From the NCBI RefSeq assembly GCF_000284255.1, contig NC_017075.1:3162001-3226000 (forward strand): DNA of 64,000 bases, given 5' to 3'. A model generated the notes under the pieces. The model was not told the origin of the DNA. It saw only the letters and a list, made by a program, of their open reading frames with translations, and did not search any database. The first letter of the stretch is position 1. Each line of letters begins with the position of its first letter. A program made the translations under genes and the position numbers. Positions 32,614 through 42,100 of this stretch are shown here, in pieces. Source of the stretch: Rubrivivax gelatinosus IL144 (GTDB lineage Bacteria > Pseudomonadota > Gammaproteobacteria > Burkholderiales > Burkholderiaceae_C).

Positions 32614-33522
32614 TCAGGACGCGGCCCGCGCCGTGCGGGCGCCGGCCAGGTCCAGCGCCTCTAGCTCGCGGTTCAGGCGCGTCAGCAGCGCCTGGGCGTC
32701 GTCGTCGCCCAGCGCGACGGCGCTGCGCATCGCCAGCGCCAGCGGGTGCTCGGCGTCGCGCGGGCTGAATCGCATCGCCTCGACCATGCCGACCAGGTGC
32801 TGGGCGCGCCGACGCGCCGTGCCCAGGTCGGCCTGCGGCATCAGCAGCACGAAGCGCGCGCCGGCGTAGCGGCACAGCAGCTCGCGCGGCGGCAGGTTCA
32901 GCAGCAGCTGGTAGGCCACGGCCTGCAGCACGCGGTCGGCCTCGGCGCGGCCGTGCGTGCGTTCGATCTCGGCCCAGTTGGCCAGCTCCAGCACCCCCAC
33001 GGCGCAGGGCCGGCCGGGGTGCGCGGCGCGCTCCAGCTCGATCTGGCGGCGCAGGTAGTCGGCGTCGGCGAGCTGGGTCACGCGGTCGTAGGCGCGGTGG
33101 TCGCGGAAGACACGCTCGCGGCGCTGCAACTGCTCGCTGAGCGCGGCCTGCTCCTGGCGCCACAGCAGCAGGCCCCAGGTCAGCGCCAGCATGCCCAGCG
33201 GCGAGAACACCGACTCGATCCAGCGCAGCGGCAGCGTCGCCGCCGACACGACGAAGAGCTCGTCCAGGCAGTCGGCGGTGGCGCCGAACATGATCGCCGC
33301 CAGCCCGCCGGCCAGCCACAGCGTCACGCGTCCGCCGGGGCGGCTGCCCAGCACCAGCCAGGCCCAGACGCCGGCCATCAGCGCGGTGCCGCCTTCGGCG
33401 GCGATGTCCAGCCACTGCCAGCTGGTCACCGGCTTGGCAGGCGCGAACGCGGCGAACAGCGCCAGCAGCAGCGTGGCCGCCAGCGGCAACAGCGGCTGGA
33501 AAGAACGGGGCGAGGTCGACAT
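32614..33522 (-). CDS. Membrane protein with degenerate GGDEF domain
   Basis: 302 residues. Five or so hydrophobic helices fill residues 10-125 (LLPLAATLLLALFAAFA; ALMAGVWAWLVLG; VTLWLAGGLAAIMFGA; LGMLALTWGLLLW). A coiled linker (EQLQRRERVFRDHRAYDRVT) leads to a GGDEF-fold domain. The signature GG(D/E)EF is replaced by YAGARF (within LCRYAGARFVLLMPQ), so cyclic-di-GMP synthesis is unlikely; it may sense a ligand or nucleotide. The substrate-binding DPLTGLANR motif is also altered (AYDRVTQLADADYL). Confidence 0.8.
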   Translation of the reverse strand: MSTSPRSFQPLLPLAATLLLALFAAFAPAKPVTSWQWLDIAAEGGTALMAGVWAWLVLGSRPGGRVTLWLAGGLAAIMFGATADCLDELFVVSAATLPLRWIESVFSPLGMLALTWGLLLWRQEQAALSEQLQRRERVFRDHRAYDRVTQLADADYLRRQIELERAAHPGRPCAVGVLELANWAEIERTHGRAEADRVLQAVAYQLLLNLPPRELLCRYAGARFVLLMPQADLGTARRRAQHLVGMVEAMRFSPRDAEHPLALAMRSAVALGDDDAQALLTRLNRELEALDLAGARTARAAS

Positions 33523-33663
33523 CGGAGGCAAGGTAGCGGCGGTGCGTGACAGCGCTGCGACAAGCTCGGCGCCGTTCGATCCCGCCGTCGACGGAGCCCG
33601 CTTGGCCGCCGGCGGAGCGGCGGGCCCCAGAATCGTCCACCGCCTCGGACCCGGAGCTCGTCG

Positions 33664-34311
33664 ATGATCCGCCCCATCCTGCTGTCGATGCTGATCTGCA
33701 GCCCGGCGCTGGCGCCGGCCCAGACCCTGCGCCTGCCCTTCGACGGCAGCGGCTTCGTCTGCCAGGGCGGCGACACGCTGAACGTCAACCACCACATGGC
33801 GGTGCGTGCGCAGTGGTTCGGCGTCGACTTCTGCCGGCTCGGCGGCCCGCAGGGCAACCTGATCGCGCCGGCCGGCGCGGCGCGCAACGAAGACTTCTTC
33901 TGCTGGGGCACGCCGGTGCTCGCACCGGCCGACGGCCGCGTGCACGTCGTCGTCGCCGACCAGCCCGACCAGCCGCTGGGCCGCAAGGATGCCGGCCACC
34001 CGGGCGGCAACCTCGTCGGCCTGGACCTGGGCGGCGGCCGCTGGGTCTTCGTCGCCCACCTGCAGGCCGGCAGCGTCGCCGTGCGTGAAGGCGAGCGCGT
34101 GCGCGCCGGGCAAGTACTGGGGCGCTGCGGCAACTCCGGCAACACCGACTTCCCGCACATCCACCTGCACGTGCAGGACGCACCCGAGTTCGGCGCCGGC
34201 ACCGGCCAGAACCCGATGTTCGAGGCCGTCGACCTCGTGCTCAACGGCAAACGTTTCGACAACGTCTCCTGGCCGCTGATCACCGGGCTGTTCGTCGCGC
34301 CGCATCGCTGA
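33664..34311 (+). CDS. M23 family metallopeptidase, exported
   Basis: 215 residues with a signal peptide (RPILLSMLICSPALAPAQ). The lysostaphin-type zinc-site motifs are present: NHHMAVRAQWFGVDF (H...D), GTPVLAPADGRVHVV, and HIHLHVQD (HxH). A GGNLVGLDLG strand replaces the usual GNxVxIxH, followed by VFVAHLQ. These enzymes cut peptidoglycan peptide cross-links in the periplasm. It stands alone; a 233-base gap without a gene separates it from the TonB receptor gene. Confidence 0.87.
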   Translation: MIRPILLSMLICSPALAPAQTLRLPFDGSGFVCQGGDTLNVNHHMAVRAQWFGVDFCRLGGPQGNLIAPAGAARNEDFFCWGTPVLAPADGRVHVVVADQPDQPLGRKDAGHPGGNLVGLDLGGGRWVFVAHLQAGSVAVREGERVRAGQVLGRCGNSGNTDFPHIHLHVQDAPEFGAGTGQNPMFEAVDLVLNGKRFDNVSWPLITGLFVAPHR

Positions 34312-34544
34312 AACGGGCCGGGGGTCCGATCGGCTCACCGGGCGCCCCGCGCGCCGGCGGGGCACGGCCGGGCGCGAGGCACAGCGGCGGGGCACACCGG
34401 CTCAGCAGGCGCCGGCGCGACGCGCCACGGCCGTCACGGCAGCTCCGCCGTCACCGGACCGACACGTGCGCTGCCTACCGTGCGCCGCCGAACGCCACCC
34501 CGCCACCGGCGCCGACAGAGCGCCGCGGCCCACAGGAGTCTTCC

Positions 34545-37019
34545 GTGCCCCAGTTCCCGAAGCGGCCGCGCACGCCGCACACGCTGATCGCGCTCGCCGC
34601 GGCCGCCGCCTTCCCGGCCTTCGCCCAGACGACGCCGGTCGAGACCATCGTCATCACCGGCCAGTCGCTGGCCACCGACCGCGCGCTGAAGGACCAGGCC
34701 GCGGCCGACAACGTCGTCAGCGTCGTGCGCGACGACGGTATCGGCCGCCTGCCCGACAAGAACACCGCCGAGGCCCTGCAGCGCCTGCCCGGCGTGTCGA
34801 TCGAGCGCGACCAGGGCGAAGGCCGCTACGTGCGCATCCGCGGCCTGGGGCCGGACCTCAACAGCGTCACCTTCGACGGCAGCCTGCTGCCTTCGCCCGA
34901 ACGCGACCGCCGCGCGGTGATGCTCGACGTGCTGCCCTCGGCGCTGGTGCGCTCGCTCACCGTCAGCAAGACGCTGCTGCCCGAGCAGGACGCCAACTCG
35001 ATCGGCGGCACGGTCGACGTGCAGACCGTCTCGGCCTTCGACCGGCCGGGGCGTTTCGTCGCCGCCGAGCTGGGTGCGTCCTACGAGACCAACACCGAAC
35101 GCTCCAGCCCCAACGGCTCGCTGCTGTGGAGCGATCGTTTCCTCGACGGCAAGTTCGGCCTGGCCGCCGGCTTCAGCCACGAGGTGCGCAAGTTCGGCTC
35201 GGACAACGTCGAGACCGGCGGCGCCTGGGACGGCGACGCGCTGGAGGAGTTCCAGCGCCGCGACTACCGCATTACGCGCGAGCGCAGCGGCCTGGCGCTG
35301 AACGCCGAGTACCGCCCCGAGGCGGGCACCGAGTACCACGCGCGCTACCTGCACAGCCGCTTCAGCGACGACGAGCAGCGCCAGGCGCACGTCATCGAGT
35401 TCGACGACGCGCAGACGCCCGGCACGCTGGGCGAAGCCGAGTCCACGCGCGAGCTGAAGGACCGCAAGGAGACGCAGACCATCCGCTCACTGGTGCTCGG
35501 CACGACGCAGGCGCTGGGCGACTGGAAGCTCAAGGCCGAGGCCGGCAGCAGCCGCTCGCAGGAAGACACGCCGCTGCACATCGCCAAGGCCAAGTTCGAA
35601 GCCGACGAGGCCTTCGACGGCGTCGGCTACAGCAGCCGCTCCCGGCCGCGGCTGGTGGCGCCGGCGGCCATCGACGACGCCTCGCTCTACGCCCTGGACA
35701 AGATCGAGTTCGAGAAGTCGCTGGTGCAGGACCGCGAGCACAACCTGCGCCTGGACCTGTCGCGCCCGTTCGAGCTGGCCGGCGTCGACGGCGAGCTGAA
35801 GTTCGGCGCCAAGACCAGCCGGCGCAAGAAGACCAGCGCGCAGACCACCTGGGTGGTCGACGACTTCGGCAGCGCCGACACCGGCCTGGCGGCCTACGCC
35901 TCGGGCAGCGTCGACTACCCCTGGGGCACGTTCGGGCCGCGTATCGCCGCCGGCCCGCTGAACGCGCTGGGGCGTTCGGTGAACCTGGGCGACTTCGTCG
36001 ACGACGAGGAGTCGACCGTCAACGACTACCGCATCGACGAACGTGTCGACGCCGCCTACCTGCAGAGCACTATCGACCTCGGCGCCACGCACCTGATCGC
36101 CGGCCTGCGCCACGAACGCACGCGTTTGGACGCCGCCGGCACCGGCGTCACCGACGGCGTGTTCGAGCCCATCCGCGCGCGCCGCGACGACCACCACTGG
36201 CTGCCCGGCCTGCACCTGCGCCACGATCTGGACGCGCGCACCACGCTGCGCGCCGCCTGGAGCAACTCGGTCGTGCGCCCGGCCTTCGGCCAGATCGCGC
36301 CGGGCTACGTCATCGACGGCGACGAAGCCAGCTTCGGCAACCCGCAGCTCAAGCCGCTGCGCTCGGCCAACCTCGACCTGGGCATCGAGCGCAGCCTGGG
36401 TTATGCCGGCGTCGCGTCGGCCTACGTCTTCCACAAGCGCATCCGCGACTTCTCGTACCAGACCGACGTCGCCGGCACCGGCGCCTGGGCCGACTTCGAC
36501 GAGGCCGTGACCTGGGCCAACGGCGACACGGCGCGCGTGAGCGGCATCGAGCTCGCCTACTCGAAGGCGCTGCGCGAGCTGCCGGCGCCGTGGAACGGGC
36601 TGGTCGTCGGCGCCAACGCCACGTTCTCGACGTCCAGCGCCAAGATCGCCGGCGCCGACGGCGGCACGACCGTGGCACGCGACATCCCGCTGCCCAGCCA
36701 GTCCAAGCGTGTCTTCAACTTCGTCGTCGGCTACGAGGCCGCCGACTGGAGCCTGCGCCTGGCGGCCAACTACAAGTCGCGCTACTTGCTGGAGGTGGGC
36801 AACGCCGCCGACGCCGGCCAGGACCTCTACGTGAAGGCCCAGACGCAGTGGGATCTGTCGGCCCGATACTCGCTGACCAAGCAGCTCTCGCTGGGCCTGG
36901 AGGCGCTGAACCTCAGCGACCAGCCCTACGAGGTGACGACCGGCCGCACCGACCGCAACGCGCAGTACGAGACCTACGGCCGCACCGTTCGAGTCAACCT
37001 GAAGTGGGCGATGCAATGA
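34545..37019 (+). CDS. TonB-dependent outer-membrane receptor, probably for phytate/inositol phosphates
   Basis: 824 residues from a GTG at 34545 with AGGAG 7 bases upstream. A signal peptide precedes a TonB-box-like ETIVITGQS. The plug domain has DGIGRLPDKNTAEALQRLPG, VSIERDQGEGRYVRIRGLGP and SIGGTVDVQT. A long 22-strand-type barrel follows, ending with an aromatic-terminated strand. Its stop overlaps the phytase ATG (ATGA), so receptor and enzyme are coupled. This suggests uptake of phytate-type compounds; the substrate is inferred only from this coupling. Confidence 0.9.
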   Translation: MPQFPKRPRTPHTLIALAAAAAFPAFAQTTPVETIVITGQSLATDRALKDQAAADNVVSVVRDDGIGRLPDKNTAEALQRLPGVSIERDQGEGRYVRIRGLGPDLNSVTFDGSLLPSPERDRRAVMLDVLPSALVRSLTVSKTLLPEQDANSIGGTVDVQTVSAFDRPGRFVAAELGASYETNTERSSPNGSLLWSDRFLDGKFGLAAGFSHEVRKFGSDNVETGGAWDGDALEEFQRRDYRITRERSGLALNAEYRPEAGTEYHARYLHSRFSDDEQRQAHVIEFDDAQTPGTLGEAESTRELKDRKETQTIRSLVLGTTQALGDWKLKAEAGSSRSQEDTPLHIAKAKFEADEAFDGVGYSSRSRPRLVAPAAIDDASLYALDKIEFEKSLVQDREHNLRLDLSRPFELAGVDGELKFGAKTSRRKKTSAQTTWVVDDFGSADTGLAAYASGSVDYPWGTFGPRIAAGPLNALGRSVNLGDFVDDEESTVNDYRIDERVDAAYLQSTIDLGATHLIAGLRHERTRLDAAGTGVTDGVFEPIRARRDDHHWLPGLHLRHDLDARTTLRAAWSNSVVRPAFGQIAPGYVIDGDEASFGNPQLKPLRSANLDLGIERSLGYAGVASAYVFHKRIRDFSYQTDVAGTGAWADFDEAVTWANGDTARVSGIELAYSKALRELPAPWNGLVVGANATFSTSSAKIAGADGGTTVARDIPLPSQSKRVFNFVVGYEAADWSLRLAANYKSRYLLEVGNAADAGQDLYVKAQTQWDLSARYSLTKQLSLGLEALNLSDQPYEVTTGRTDRNAQYETYGRTVRVNLKWAMQ

Positions 37020-38893
37020 CGCGAGCGAGGACGCTGAAGACGCTGGCCGGCGCGCTGGCACTGGCCGCCACCGCGGCCGTCCAGGCCGCACCCGCGGCAC
37101 CGCCGGCGGCCGTGGCCGGCGCGCGCGAGATCGCCGCCCTGCCCGACGGCGCCTGGCTGGCGCTGGACAAGAAGGCGCTGCGCCTGCTGGACGCCGACGG
37201 CCGTGAACGAGCCCGCCTGGCGCTGCGCGGCAAGCAGCTCGACACGCGCGCCGCGACGCACGGCGCGCTGGCCGTCGTGCTGGACGCCGACACCCAGCGC
37301 ACGCTGGCCGTCACCGTCGACACCCGGGCGATGACGCTGGCCGCGCAGCCGGCGGTCGAGTCGCCGGCCTTCCCGGTGGAGGCGAGCTGCCTGTTCCGCG
37401 ACGGCCAGGGGCTGGACCACCTGTTCGTCGTCGGCGACGACGGCCAGGCCGAGCAGTGGCTGCTGGGCGCCCAGGGCGCGCGCCTGGTGCGCCGGCTGGC
37501 GCTGCCGCCGCAGACCCAGGCCTGCCGCGTCGACGACGCCGCAGGCTGGCTGTACGCGCAGGAAGAGGACGCCGGCGTCTGGGCCTACCGCGCCGAGGCC
37601 GAAGGCGCGCCGCGCCGGCGTGCCGTGGCGCTGGCCGGGCCGCTGGGGCCGCTGCGCGGCGGCGTGCAGGCCATGGCCGTCGTGCCCGGCGGCCTGGCCA
37701 CCGTCGACGGCCGCGGCCGGCTGCAGCTCTGGCGCGAGGCCGACGGGCGCTGGCGCGCCGACGGCAAGGCCCGGCCGACGGGCGGAAAAGCCGTCGAGGC
37801 GCTGGCCGCCAAGGCCGACACCAGCGGCCTGCTGCTGGCCTGGCACGACGAGGCCGCCGGCCGCTGGGCCACACGCGCCCTGCCCTGGGCCGCGCCGGCA
37901 CCGCGCGCCGTGCTGCCGGTGGTGCGCGCCATCGCCCAGACCGACCCGGTGCCGCGTTTCGGCGACGCGGCCGACGACCCGGCGATCTGGGTGCACCCGG
38001 CCGACCCGGCACGGTCGCTGGTGCTGGGCACGAACAAGAAGCAGGGCCTGTTCGTCTACGGCCTGGACGGCCGCCAGCGCCAGGTGCTCGAAGCCGGCCG
38101 GCTGAACAACGTCGACGTGCGCCAGGGCCTGCGTTTCGGCACGCTGAGGCTGGACCTGGCGCTGGCCACGCAGCGCGACGAGAAGGCGCTGGCGGTGTTC
38201 ACCATCGCCGCCGACGGCACGCTGGCGGATGCCGGCCGCATCGCCACCGGGCTGGACGAGGTCTACGGCACCTGTCTGTACGCGGCGCCGGCCGGCGGGC
38301 TGGAGGCGCTGGTCAACGACAAGGACGGGCGCGTCGAGCGCATCCGCGTCGAAGCGGCGCCGGGCGCCGACGGCCGCCCGGTCTTCGCCGGCCGCGTCGT
38401 GCAGCGCTTTCGGCTGGCGACCCAACCCGAGGGCTGCGTCGCCGACGACGACAGCGGCCGGCTCTTCATCGGCGAGGAGGACCGCGGCGTCTGGGTGCTG
38501 GACCTGGGCGCGGCCGAGCCCCGACCGCAACTGGTGTTGAAGGTCGGCGGCCTGCTGCGCGCCGACGTCGAAGGCCTGGCGCTCTACCACGACCGCGAGG
38601 CCGGGCGCAGCTGGCTGGTCGTCAGCAGCCAGGGCAACGACAGCTACGTCGTCGCCGAGGCCGCGCCGCCGTGGCGCGTGAAGGGCGCATTCCGCATCGG
38701 CCTGAACGCCGCGGCCGGCATCGACGGCGCCTCCGAGACCGACGGCCTGGAGACGACCAGCACGCCGCTGGGCCCGGCGCTGCCGCGCGGCGCGCTGGTC
38801 GTGCAGGACGGCCACAAGCGCCTGCCCGACGGCGCGCAGAACTTCAAGATCGTCGACTGGCGAGAGGTGGAACGCGTGCTCGGGCTGCGCTGA
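37016..38893 (+). CDS. Beta-propeller phytase (3-phytase family), tandem-domain
   Basis: 625 residues with a signal peptide (TLKTLAGALALAATAAVQAA). Residues about 320-620 match the beta-propeller phytase domain: FGDAADDPAIWVHPADPARS, LGTNKKQGLFVYGLDG, LNNVDVR, QPEGCVADD and FIGEEDRGVWVLDL. These carry the Ca-binding acidic residues and phosphate-contact Lys/Arg. Residues 30-315 form a second, degenerate propeller (ACRVDDAAGWLYAQEEDAGV). It hydrolyses phytate to release phosphate in the periplasm or outside the cell. Probably supplied or assisted by the coupled TonB receptor. Confidence 0.92.
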   Translation: MTRARTLKTLAGALALAATAAVQAAPAAPPAAVAGAREIAALPDGAWLALDKKALRLLDADGRERARLALRGKQLDTRAATHGALAVVLDADTQRTLAVTVDTRAMTLAAQPAVESPAFPVEASCLFRDGQGLDHLFVVGDDGQAEQWLLGAQGARLVRRLALPPQTQACRVDDAAGWLYAQEEDAGVWAYRAEAEGAPRRRAVALAGPLGPLRGGVQAMAVVPGGLATVDGRGRLQLWREADGRWRADGKARPTGGKAVEALAAKADTSGLLLAWHDEAAGRWATRALPWAAPAPRAVLPVVRAIAQTDPVPRFGDAADDPAIWVHPADPARSLVLGTNKKQGLFVYGLDGRQRQVLEAGRLNNVDVRQGLRFGTLRLDLALATQRDEKALAVFTIAADGTLADAGRIATGLDEVYGTCLYAAPAGGLEALVNDKDGRVERIRVEAAPGADGRPVFAGRVVQRFRLATQPEGCVADDDSGRLFIGEEDRGVWVLDLGAAEPRPQLVLKVGGLLRADVEGLALYHDREAGRSWLVVSSQGNDSYVVAEAAPPWRVKGAFRIGLNAAAGIDGASETDGLETTSTPLGPALPRGALVVQDGHKRLPDGAQNFKIVDWREVERVLGLR

Positions 38894-38928
38894 ACGCGGG
38901 CGTGGTGCGGCCGATAATGGCCGCCGCC

Positions 38929-39606
38929 ATGCGACTGCTCATCGTCGAAGACGACCCCGACCTCGGCGACGCGCTGCGCGCCGGCCTGCGCCAGGCCGGC
39001 CACGCCGTCGACCTGTTCCCCGAAGGCAAGCTCGCCGACGCCGCGCTGCGCGACGCGCCCTACGACGCCATCGTGCTCGACCTGGGCCTACCCGGCACCG
39101 ACGGCGTGACCTGGCTGCAGCGCTGGCGCGAACGTGGCGTCGCCAGCCCGGTGCTGATCCTCACCGCACGCGACGGCATCGAGCAGCGCATCGAAGGCCT
39201 GGACAGCGGCGCCGACGACTACCTCGTCAAGCCGATCGCCATCGCCGAGCTGGCCGCGCGGCTGCGTGCGATGGCGCGGCGCAGCGCCGGGCGCTCGCAG
39301 TCGGTGTGGACCCACGGCGCGCTGCGCTACGACCCGGCCAGCAAGCAGGTGCACTGGCGCGGCCAGCCGGTGGAGCTGCGCGGCCGCGAGCTGGCGCTGC
39401 TGGAAGTGCTGCTGATGAACCCGCAGCGCGTGCTGAGCAAGGTGCAGCTGCAGGAGAAGCTCTACGACTGGGGCGGCGCCGAGCCCGAGAGCAACGCGCT
39501 GGAGGTGCACATCCACCACCTGCGCCGCAAGATCGACCCCGGCATCGTGCGCACCGTGCGCGGCGTCGGCTACGCGCTGGGTTCGGCCGAGGAGAGCGAG
39601 GCTTGA
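38929..39606 (+). CDS. OmpR/PhoB-type response regulator (QseB/TctD-like)
   Basis: 225 residues. Receiver domain: MRLLIVEDDPDLGDALRAGL, phospho-Asp in IVLDLGLPG, Thr in ILTARD, Lys in DDYLVKPI. Winged-helix output domain: LRGRELALLEVLLMNPQRVL, then HIHHLRRKI and TVRGVGYAL. An in-frame ATG at 38917 is possible. Its TGA overlaps the TTG start of the kinase gene. It lies 35 bases after the phytase gene, so it may control the phytase/receptor genes, though QseB-like regulators often have other targets. Confidence 0.92.
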   Translation: MRLLIVEDDPDLGDALRAGLRQAGHAVDLFPEGKLADAALRDAPYDAIVLDLGLPGTDGVTWLQRWRERGVASPVLILTARDGIEQRIEGLDSGADDYLVKPIAIAELAARLRAMARRSAGRSQSVWTHGALRYDPASKQVHWRGQPVELRGRELALLEVLLMNPQRVLSKVQLQEKLYDWGGAEPESNALEVHIHHLRRKIDPGIVRTVRGVGYALGSAEESEA

Positions 39607-40991
39607 GCTCCGGCGGCCGCCGGCCGCAAAGCCTGCAGCGCCGCCTGCTGCTGGCGCTGCTGGTGGCCGCGCCGCTGCTGTGGGCCATCACCGTCGGCGT
39701 GGCCACCGACAGCGCGCAGACCGAGGTCGACGAGATGTTCGACGGCGAGCTGATCCGCATGGCCGGCAGCGTGCACGGCGCGCTGTCGGGCATCGCCGCC
39801 AAGGGCGAGCTGACCGAGATCGAGCTGAAGCCGCCGGCCCTGGGCGGCACCGGCGCCGCCAAGATGGAGGACATGGCGCTGGCCGCCTGGGACGCCGACG
39901 GCAAGCCCTTGCTGTACGACCCGGAGGGCGCGCGCCTGCCCTGGCGGCGCGACGCCAGCGGCTTCGTCGACATGACGCTCGACGGCATCTCCTGGCGCGT
40001 GTACTACCAGCAGGCCGCCGACGGCCGCTGGTGCGTGGCCGCCGCCCAGCGCCACGAGGAGCGCGACGAGCTGATCTGGGGCCTGCTGTCGGGCCAGCTC
40101 GTGCCCTGGCTGCTGATGCTGCCGGCGCTGATGCTGGCGCTGGCCTGGGCCTCGCGGCGCGCGCTGGAGCCGGTGCGCCGCATCGCCGGCGAGCTGGAGG
40201 GCCGCGACGCCGAGAGCCTGCGCCCGCTGCCGCTGGGCGAAACGCCGGCCGAGCTGCTGCCCATCGTCGGCGCGATGAACGCGCTGTTCGAACGCATCGA
40301 GGCCACGCGCCAGCGCGAGCGGCGTTTCACCGCCGACGCCGCGCACGAGCTGCGCACGCCGCTGGCGCTGCTGCGCGCGCAGTGGGACGTGGCGCGCAAC
40401 ACCGCCGACCCGGCCGAACGTGCGCACGCCGAAGGCCGGCTGGAAGCCGGCATCGCGCGCATGGACCGGCTGGTGTCGCAGATGCTGGCGCTGTCGCGCG
40501 TCGAGGCCGCCGAAGGCCTGCCCCGCCACCGCCTGGTCGACTGGACGCCGATCGTCGGCCAGGTGATGAGCGACACCTTGCCGCTGGCCGAGCGCCGCCG
40601 CATCGAACTGGGCTGCGACTGGCCCGAGCCGCCGGCCCGGCCGCTGCCGCTGGACGGCGACCCGGCGCTGCTGGAGATCCTGCTGCGCAACCTGGTCGAC
40701 AACGCCACGCGCTACGCGCCCGAGGGCGGCAGCGTGACGGTCGTCTTCGAGCCCGACGCACTGCGTGTCGAGAACGACGGCCCGCCGCTGGCGCCCGAAC
40801 TGCTGCAGCGCCTGGGCGAACGTTTCCGCCGCCCCGAAGGCCAAGCCGAGACGGGGAGCGGGCTGGGTGTGTCCATCGTGCAGCGCATCGCGGTGCTGCA
40901 TGGGTTGCAGCTGAGCTACGGGGCGCGGGCGGATGGCACGGGCGTGGTGGCGCGGGTGGGGCGCGGCGGGCGGGTGGGCGCGGAGGGCTGA
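39603..40991 (+). CDS. Sensor histidine kinase (QseC/TctE-like)
   Basis: 462 residues from a TTG at 39603 overlapping the regulator stop. N-terminal TM (RRLLLALLVAAPLLWAIT), periplasmic domain of about 120 residues, second TM (LVPWLLMLPALMLALAWA), then HAMP. The H-box is RRFTADAAHELRTPLALLRA with the phospho-His, the N-box LLRNLVDNATRYAP, and the G-box GSGLGVSIVQRI. Partner of the adjacent response regulator; the signal is unknown. Confidence 0.92.
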   Translation: MSSGGRRPQSLQRRLLLALLVAAPLLWAITVGVATDSAQTEVDEMFDGELIRMAGSVHGALSGIAAKGELTEIELKPPALGGTGAAKMEDMALAAWDADGKPLLYDPEGARLPWRRDASGFVDMTLDGISWRVYYQQAADGRWCVAAAQRHEERDELIWGLLSGQLVPWLLMLPALMLALAWASRRALEPVRRIAGELEGRDAESLRPLPLGETPAELLPIVGAMNALFERIEATRQRERRFTADAAHELRTPLALLRAQWDVARNTADPAERAHAEGRLEAGIARMDRLVSQMLALSRVEAAEGLPRHRLVDWTPIVGQVMSDTLPLAERRRIELGCDWPEPPARPLPLDGDPALLEILLRNLVDNATRYAPEGGSVTVVFEPDALRVENDGPPLAPELLQRLGERFRRPEGQAETGSGLGVSIVQRIAVLHGLQLSYGARADGTGVVARVGRGGRVGAEG

Positions 40992-41060
40992 GTCCGGACG
41001 GCCTCCCGCGGCGGCAGGCGATACGGGCTCGTGCCCGTTTTCACTGCATGGAACGGAGAT

Positions 41061-41303
41061 ATGGCAAGGACAGAAGCTCTGACGCGAGACGAGGTATGCG
41101 CCATCCTTGAGTCGTGGAAAACCGGAGACATCTCAGACCATGAAATGCACCTCTGGGTCACGGCCAACTATTTCCCGGCACATCAACAGGTCGCCCCCGG
41201 CGAGCCGCCTCAGGTAGCGCGCGCAATCGGCGTGGTGCTCACTGAGTTCGAGTGCACCGAGCCGCCGTACAAATTCTCGCGCGCTGTCGCGACGTTGGCC
41301 TAG
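41061..41303 (+). CDS. Small protein of unknown function
   Basis: 80 residues from the ATG at 41061 with GGAG (AACGGAGAT) 5-8 bases upstream. Acidic, helical N-terminal part (ALTRDEVCAILESWKTGDIS), no signal or TM. No family recognised. Together with the following gene, also small and soluble, it might be an orphan immunity-type pair, a guess based on size and context only. Confidence 0.55.
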   Translation: MARTEALTRDEVCAILESWKTGDISDHEMHLWVTANYFPAHQQVAPGEPPQVARAIGVVLTEFECTEPPYKFSRAVATLA

Positions 41304-41382
41304 GCGTTCATCAACGCCCAGGAGCATGAATTATCGGCACGAGAGCGCGATTTCCATTTAGCCATTCGCACGGCAGAAGATT

Positions 41383-41835
41383 ATGTACCACGAAAGCCAT
41401 AACACAAGGCTCGAGCATGCGTTGGTCGAGGAAAAATGGCAGCACGCCAGCCTGATTTTCCAGATCGACCGCGATGCGTCATTTCAGTCGAGAACCTCTC
41501 TCGCGCTCGTATCGGACGGTAAAAGAATGATCGTGCGACGGTGCATCCGTCGGTACAACGACAGCCCCGACACCGACCAATTCGTGTATGCAGAGGGAGA
41601 AATCGAAAGACCCACAGCGAGTACCCTGATCGCCGAACTGGAACAGGTCGCGATCTGCCCTTTCGCACCGCGTGCTCTCGGGTTGGACGGAACCACCCAG
41701 GGCGTACGCACACCGGATCTGGAACTGTCCTGGTGGGGGTCGGAACCAGATTCTTGGAAGCCGCTCGCCGCGTGGTACGACAAGGCGTGGGGGCAGTTGC
41801 AACACGCGCTTCCTGGAGAAGACTGGTACTTCTGA
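41383..41835 (+). CDS. Small soluble protein of unknown function
   Basis: 150 residues, no signal peptide. Many aromatic and acidic residues, with a C-terminal LSWWGSEPDSWKPLAAWYD segment followed by AWGQLQHAL. Size and composition resemble immunity proteins of polymorphic toxins, but no toxin gene is adjacent. Codon use is less GC-biased than the neighbours. No family recognised. Confidence 0.6.
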   Translation: MYHESHNTRLEHALVEEKWQHASLIFQIDRDASFQSRTSLALVSDGKRMIVRRCIRRYNDSPDTDQFVYAEGEIERPTASTLIAELEQVAICPFAPRALGLDGTTQGVRTPDLELSWWGSEPDSWKPLAAWYDKAWGQLQHALPGEDWYF

Positions 41836-42100
41836 CGGCGTGTCGCAAGACGCCGCACAGGCCCCTTGTTTGCACATCGCCTTGAATGCCAACGCAGTCG
41901 GCCGAGCGCGCCGCCTTGTTCGAGGCGACCACCCGACTGCGGGGCAGTCGCCGCCAAGAACAGCCGGTCAGCGCAAAACCGCCTTGCAGCGAACTGGCCA
42001 CCATCCCGTCTCGCCGTATTCGCCCGCATCCGGGGTCAGCTCCGCCGCACCCTGCAAATGGCCTAGCCGTGCCGCCCCAACCTCCAGACCGGCCCGCCCC

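Noticed and set aside
34466..38893. Apparent single 1475-codon frame covering receptor and phytase
   Set aside because: Its first half is the wrong frame of the receptor gene; only the part from 37016 is real, with the receptor in another frame.
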